Positions 58,758-64,000 of a stretch of 64,000 nt of DNA are shown in pieces (positions within the stretch are counted from its first letter, which is position 1; the number at the start of each line of letters is the position of its first letter). The translations under genes and the position numbers were made by a program. The notes under the pieces were generated by a model. The model had not been told where the DNA came from. It ran no database searches and saw only the letters and a program-made list of their open reading frames with translations. Origin of the DNA: Lepidonotus clava (lineage: Eukaryota; Annelida; Polychaeta; Phyllodocida; Polynoidae); assembly GCA_936440205.1 (NCBI GenBank), contig OW387133.1, positions 50,804,374-50,868,373 of the forward strand, read 5' to 3'.

Positions 58758-58989
58758 GGTAGCTTTTGCCAATAAAAATTCTGAGAGTCTGATGAGCTGA
58801 GTGTGACCACAGCTTATATAGGTAGTAGCCGGTCATGTGATCTGAATGTCCAATCAGATGAGAGTGGGTGGAGTCCAGGTGTAAGTTGCTCCCCCTAGTG
58901 TAGGAGGGGTGAAGTGGTGGCTCCCCCTGTCCTTGTCCAAGTGAGTTAGCCAGTCCTGATTAAAAGCAATTTTTCAATTACTACCCAAT
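58758..58989 (-). repeat. Ngaro-2 split repeat A1 (5' end, promoter)
   Basis: 232 bases. On the - strand it reads: inverted CCAAT (TGATTGGACA), an E-box-like CACATGAC, and TATATAAG at 58820-58813, with the expected start near 58790, about 110 bases before the gag ATG. The same set is repeated in A2. Confidence 0.92.
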
Positions 58990-59329
58990 TACATGTACCT
59001 ATAATGACCGAAATGTCTCTTTGTTTGGGTTCTGGGTCCATGGTTGTATGGTTTGGTTAACCAATGGTTCGAGGACAATACCGAACGCACTCTGGGCTAT
59101 GGTAAAGGGCATGGTCGACAGTTCAACGAACTACAGATAGAATCTAAATCTATGGCCATATCTGATGACATGTAGCCACGATAAAAGTTTATAACCAGGG
59201 AAAATAATTAAATCAGATAACTACAACACAAAACCTGTGCACGGCGTACCCCTAGCGAGGGCAATAATCAGACAATAACGATAGTATCGAGCATTTCAAT
59301 GTATAATCGGTATATCCAGGGAAGCCGGC

Positions 59330-59660
59330 ACGTGCGTGCAATATACTCCAACGCGCTACCCGCGGCGGGCCCCTGCAGAGTTTTCCGTTTACGCCGTCCC
59401 ACTGGGCTTGTTTATTTGGGCAGAAGATGGGGGTTTGGCCGGGGCGAGCCGCTCGCCAGAAGGCACTAATAGGAGCTGCTCGGCGCGGCGAGGGGGGTTG
59501 GTCCGGGATGTTACGACGTGTAACGACGTGGGCGCCACGCAGAGGTCATAACGGGGAATTGACCCGCCTGAAGGGGTGTGCACCAAAAGAGCAGCTCAGG
59601 CTCAAAGGGCGAGCAGCTCTGGACATGGCCCGGTGAGCAGCTCAGAGGTGTTGGAGAGTG
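59330..59660. promoter_or_regulatory. CpG-rich block, possible promoter
   Basis: A GC- and CpG-rich island in AT-rich surroundings, with three GAGCAGCTC strings (about 59588-59642), a repeated TTACGACGTGTAACGACGTG and several GGCGCG strings. No TATA and no assigned exon. Confidence 0.3.
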
Positions 59661-60119
59661 CACGGAGGATACATAACGCGGGATAGCAGGTACAGTAAGT
59701 ACTGTGTGGCGTCTTGTCTTGTGGCGGGCCTAGGAGGTTGGCCGGCTGTTTTGCCTGTGTCGTAATAAGAGATTACTTCATGGCAGCCTGCAAATAGACC
59801 AGTGTCTCCGATTGACTGCACCCGTTCTTCGAATACACGTGTATGCATCAATGAAAGGTGAGTTTTTATCCATTAAACTAGTGTCAGGATCTTACAACAA
59901 TACACATTATAACTCATGGGAAAATCCCTATTTTGGCTGAGATATTTTTCCGGTCGAGGAAGTAAGCAAAACACACCTCAATAATGTATGGGCGATACCA
60001 CAGCTGACACGGCTGTGTTTCTCCTGTCGGATTACCGTCAATTAAATCCGGATAAAGATATGGGAAGGAGGATTGGCAAATCTCCGCGCCGGATCATGCA
60101 GGTAGAAGGAGGGGAGCCC

Positions 60120-60240
60120 AATTAATCTTGTCGTGTGACGAGCAATCAGAGTCGGTTCTCAGTTATCATTCACTTCACCTGGCAGCAGCTGGTGAAACCC
60201 ATTGTGGGAAAGGAACAATATGGCCACTTTCAGTTGAGGG
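60120..60240. promoter_or_regulatory. Enhancer-like cluster (E-boxes, RBPJ-type, Sox-type)
   Basis: ATTAATC, CACCTG (60177-60182), CAGCTG (60186-60191), TGTGGGAA (RBPJ/Su(H)-type, 60203-60210) and AACAAT (Sox-type, 60214-60219) in about 100 bases. Paired E-box and RBPJ sites are a known feature of Notch-responsive neural enhancers. This is inference from motifs. Confidence 0.3.
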
Positions 60241-62461
60241 GATGGATGGCGGTTTCTCATTCTCATTTGTATTGATTTGACATGGGATACGGGCTCCTGA
60301 ATGTGTTCAGCGTAATTTGAAGCGTACATTACGGGCAGTTACATCGATATCTAGGATAAATACCTGAGCAGATTGAGGGATAACAAATCGAAGTTTGGGT
60401 TTTGTTAGCATATTTTCTGCCCTACTTGTTTGTTTATTGGGGCTTGACTGTCGAGTCCTGTTAGATCTTGGACACTGCAAATGATTAAACACGTCAAATC
60501 AATATCATTCCGACAAACCTATTACATTCACACGTTCAAAACCTCTGAATATTACGTTGTAATATTACGCAGTGCTGATATTTCTCGGAAGTGACGTCAA
60601 TGCTCTTCACTGCCTCTCGTCATGAAAGTTTCGACGTATACCTAATATGTTTTACACGGGGAGCAGTAGATAGGGTGTGACAAGTCATTACTGGACTAAT
60701 TGAGAGAGAAGGTAGGGAGGGGTAGACTGGTACGGCTTGCGGAGGGCAGCCGACCCAGGATTACTTCCCAATCACGGCCCAAGCCTGTCGAAGCCTATAT
60801 CAAATCTAACAGGGTTTCTCTTAATATAGGGCTGTTTGGTGAGTTTGTAATTTGTTTCACAGTTGTGGCTAACAATGTAGCAATGTAGGGCAAGAGCATG
60901 AACCTGTTTCTCAAGGGACGAGTTCTAGTTTGAATGTTATTTGTCTGTTTCAGATATCCTCAAGAGAGTATCCTTTAGAAGGTTCAACACTTTTGCTGGT
61001 GAGCGAATGACCTCTAAGGAACCGATGAAATGGTGAAAAAGAGGATTGCCGAATCACCTTCGAGGAACCAATGAAATACTTAAAAGTAGCTTTACCTGAC
61101 TTCAGATCCTCAAAAAGTTACTCTTCTACTCATCCCACTGTTTATCTCTTTATAGTACTGTGGAACTATTCAGGACAAGTCTGGAAAACTTTATTTTTTT
61201 AAACCTCCCTTTGTTGTTTTGGGTCATTACGAGACCATCAGGCTTAGTTCCGGCGGCACTATTGTAAGGTGTCTTCAGGACTGATAGTTCCGTCCGCCCT
61301 TGTAGGCGAACAGTACATGTATTATTCATTATAATCGGGCTTTGGTCATTTCATCAGTGTCCTGGTCGCTAATTCAGGATGGCAGCAGGAAAAGGTAATA
61401 AGAGTATGTTGGCAAATGGACCCGGACATACGCTTAACCAATTTCTTTATAATGGGAACGCATATGGTACATAGTAAATTAAGGAAAGCCGAATTGATGA
61501 GGTTATTAATCTGCAAAGGCTGAATGGATTTTTTTTTAATATTTTAGTCAGAAAAGGTTTGTATTAGTCTTTCGCTCACCTGTCGCAACAAAATAAAATA
61601 CATCTGCAGGAACTCTAGGCTATAGCCGACGAGTTCGTGATTCAGAGTCAGAAGGCAAAGGTCTGAGATTGGTCCAGGTAATAAAATGCCCAAGATACAT
61701 ATTCAATCTCAAACCTAGATTTTCTGTTACTAACGTAGACAAACTTAAGTAGAAAAGAGAAGTAGGTAAAATGTGTATCAGAGTATTGAATTTCTTGACA
61801 TTGAAATACATTAAAGCAGTGTTTCAATTAATAAGCATTGCCGTTGCTTTCTAAATTCTAAAGGAGAGGTCGCATACGAACGAGATCACCAATGTTGCTA
61901 GTATCCAAAGCCCCATACCTACTACCCCGGACCGTGAGTCGGTAGATCGCTTTTGAGCTGAGTCAGCAGATGGATAGTATAAGCATTATTTCCAATTTTG
62001 GTTGTTTTTTTCATTTAATGTAGGCTTTTTGTTGCTGTTGACATCCCCATCCAACATGCAATATGACAGTTAAAAGCCGATTAAGTTGTGTGTGTTTTTT
62101 CGACCTGATTTTCAGTACTTGATGCGTACCACAGGGGTACCTTTAGAGGGGTCGTATGCGTCAGGCTTCTCTGCAACGGCATTTCTATTGCCGAATTATA
62201 CGATAGGACTGTAGAACTGATGGTTCAGGTGTCTCCCAGTGTGAATATAACTGTTCCAACACGCGAACTGAAATCATAGATGGTAACAAGTAAAATTGAG
62301 ATGGTTCCATAGCCGTGGGCCTCCAGGGGTGGATCAAGGATTAAAGTAGACTACTAAAACGTCGCACTTTCCATTACCAACACAAACACAGCATCTGAAT
62401 GACTGGCACCTTGTGCCCTGTTTTAGTAGTCTGGCTGTCCACCATAGGAAGAGGGAGGGGA

Positions 62462-62462
62462 C

Positions 62463-62495
<33 letters not shown>

Positions 62496-62505
62496 ATATA
62501 TATAG
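62462..62505. repeat. AT dinucleotide microsatellite
   Basis: Two (AT)n runs joined by one TT step, able to form a cruciform. Confidence 0.95.
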
Positions 62506-63111
62506 TCAGATCCCCTGGACCGCTTCCTATGGGTCCCTTCTAAATTGAAGTGTGTTTCCTCCTAAATTTGTTAGGATGTTTTGTATGACACGGCAATATT
62601 ATACTAGAAACCAAAGAACGAACATTCCAGGTAGTCTGGAACCCTGCTTATAAACTTGTTTCCACTTGGCATAGGGGCAGAGGCGGCAGCTTATACTTTT
62701 CAAGATCTAGACGGTTCTTTGGAAAAATACTGTAAGGGAAATCAATGTCATCTGAGGCATACCCTCCTAAACCAAGTCGGTGATAGCCCTTTGGTTGGCA
62801 GATATAGACCCAATAAACATTCCTTCTGGTATCACTCCAGACACCACAATGGGTATAATACCAGTGCCACCATAGTTTCCCATCGAATCGCAATCTTGCA
62901 ATATACATACAGAAAAAAAAGAAAAAATAATCTTTGCTTTATTCTGATTTGATGCTGCATATCATTAGGTGAGGCAAACCGTGAGCTAAGATGAGTGTGG
63001 ATATAAATGACCACTGCCGACATAAACCCTGTGGACATCCGCCAGCCTGCGTCACGGCCCCAAATGAAGTTGTGCGCAGCGGGCAGTGGGGTCGGCGGGG
63101 CGGCCCCTCTG

Positions 63112-63146
63112 GCAGCCCCAGCCCCAGCCCCAGCCCCAGCCCCAGT
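63112..63146. repeat. CAGCCC hexanucleotide repeat
   Basis: About six tandem CAGCCC units in a GC-rich block; the frames across it encode only Ser-Pro or Gly-Leu repeats. Confidence 0.95.
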
Positions 63147-64000
63147 GGCGGCATCAAGTGGCAGGGGGCAGACAGCGGGGCCATAAATCATGGCCTTGTT
63201 GTTTAATGCATGACATGTATGAAAGCAGCTAGTTTTCCTGGCAAATGGTATATCCAGGATGTATTTGGACAACTTACCAATGGATCCCATATATGAGTCA
63301 TAGGCGGTTTGTTTTTTTTATGAGTGGTGGCACTGAAATGTGCAGCCTGCTTCTGAATGTCCATCAGCGCGTTAGACAGAGTCCGGTTTTCTGGGTGCCG
63401 TCGTATAATATATGCAATGGCAGATGATATATTACAGTTTGTTTACATCTCCATGTGGTATCCCAGAGCGTACATCCAAAGATCCCGCCATAGTTTGAGG
63501 GATCTATTATTGCACGTGAAAAAAACGTTAATCCGTTAGGCAGGATGCATGAATTCAAACAATAATTCATTAAACTTTCATTCTCCTTTAGCAGTGTTTA
63601 GATTCTTAAAACATTCTTACAGCTTTCTCACAAATACCTCTATATGAGTGAGCTGCTCATTAGCAAAGAGTTGACTGAAATAAAAGTCTCCATCGCGGCC
63701 TTTCGATCCAACCTGTAGACATTGATTATTCTATAGAACATTTCCTTATAGACATTGTATTTACCAGTTGTGTTCAGCTCAATACATGAATGAAATCATT
63801 TGTCACTCCCTCTTAATCGTCTCATAAAACATTCCCTTATGGAAGTTACATTTGACTGTAACAGCTGAATAGTTGAATGAATTCATTTTTTAGTCCTTTC
63901 CATTATCAATCCCTTTGTCACACCGTCTCCTTTCTCTCCACATGCCTTACCTTTTATAATTGCCCTCATTATTTTTAAGTGCCCATATCCGACTTACTCC

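Larger units (their letters stand above)
54014..58989 (-). mobile_element. Second Ngaro-like retrotransposon (Ngaro-2)
   Basis: A 4.98-kb element on the - strand: A1 (58758-58989), gag, RT-RNase H, tyrosine recombinase, B1, A2, B2 (54014-54137). It has the same split-direct-repeat plan as the element at 10.7 kb, but its repeats and proteins share no close sequence with it, so it is a different family. The A copies (232 bases) and the B copies (124 bases) look identical by eye, so the insertion is young, and the element looks whole. No methyltransferase domain is visible, as in Ngaro. Confidence 0.93.
58990..64000. other. Noncoding host DNA, right edge
   Basis: No exon recognised. Contains a CpG-rich block at 59330-59660, an enhancer-like site cluster at 60120-60240, a CAGGGGTGGATCAAGGAT start near 62324 (like the element at 5332), an AT microsatellite and a CAGCCC repeat (separate entries). 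A short ATGGCAGCAGGAAAAG followed by a donor-like GTAATAAG at 61379 is a possible tiny first exon but has no support. Confidence 0.45.

Noticed and set aside
58255-58800. 181-codon + strand frame opposite Ngaro-2 gag
   Set aside because: Shadow of the GC-rich, Ala/Pro-coding gag frame.
59060-59085. tRNA-derived SINE from the B-box-like GGTTCGAGGAC
   Set aside because: No matching A box at the right distance, no poly(A) or simple tail, no tRNA fold.
61379-61402. Small first exon with donor site
   Set aside because: Five codons and a GTAATAAG donor-like string are not enough without transcript evidence.

Overview
This is eukaryotic, almost certainly metazoan, DNA. It is AT-rich and gene-poor, with many small inverted-repeat elements and minisatellites and three long retroelements that look whole. 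No bacterial operons, rRNA or tRNA genes are visible, and I could not recognise a single host protein-coding exon. The combination of Ngaro-type tyrosine-recombinase retrotransposons, a Ty3/gypsy element primed by tRNA-Leu, and abundant palindromic repeats fits a marine invertebrate (mollusc, other lophotrochozoan, or invertebrate deuterostome). The species cannot be fixed from the sequence alone.

Layout. 1-10.7 kb: noncoding host DNA with an E-box-rich minisatellite (about 2.0-2.5 kb), a GGGACGGAT inverted-repeat element (5.33-5.51 kb), a near-perfect 65-base hairpin (6.88 kb) and some possible regulatory sequence. 10.74-15.33 kb: a Ngaro-like element on the + strand (gag, RT-RNase H, tyrosine recombinase) with split direct repeats A1...B1-A2-B2. 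15.3-25.5 kb: noncoding DNA. 25.53-38.81 kb: a very large (13.3 kb) Ty3/gypsy element on the + strand. 38.8-54.0 kb: noncoding DNA with three MITE-like elements and two promoter-like blocks. 54.01-58.99 kb: a second, unrelated Ngaro-like element on the - strand, again with split direct repeats. 59.0-64.0 kb: noncoding DNA with a CpG-rich block and an enhancer-like cluster of sites.

The most unusual object is the gypsy element. Its two 952-bp LTRs look identical and are flanked by a 4-bp duplication (caat), so the insertion is very young. Beyond gag and pol (GGGAAAC slippery heptamer in the correct phase, primer site matching the tRNA-Leu 3' end) it carries a third long ORF of 836 codons starting with two C2H2-like zinc fingers, preceded by what looks like its own TATA promoter. 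A 3-kb noncoding tail follows. In that tail are four tandem copies of a two-hairpin module, eight hairpins in all, each presenting the same ACGACC hexaloop while the stems change in a pair-preserving way. I read this as a structured RNA signal (export, packaging or protein-binding); I know of no description of it in this family.

The two Ngaro-like elements each carry their promoter in the A repeat. Their B1-A2 junctions, which in this family mirror the joined ends of a circular intermediate, share two or three bases (at, aat). All three retroelements show near-identical repeat copies, so the locus has taken in several young insertions.
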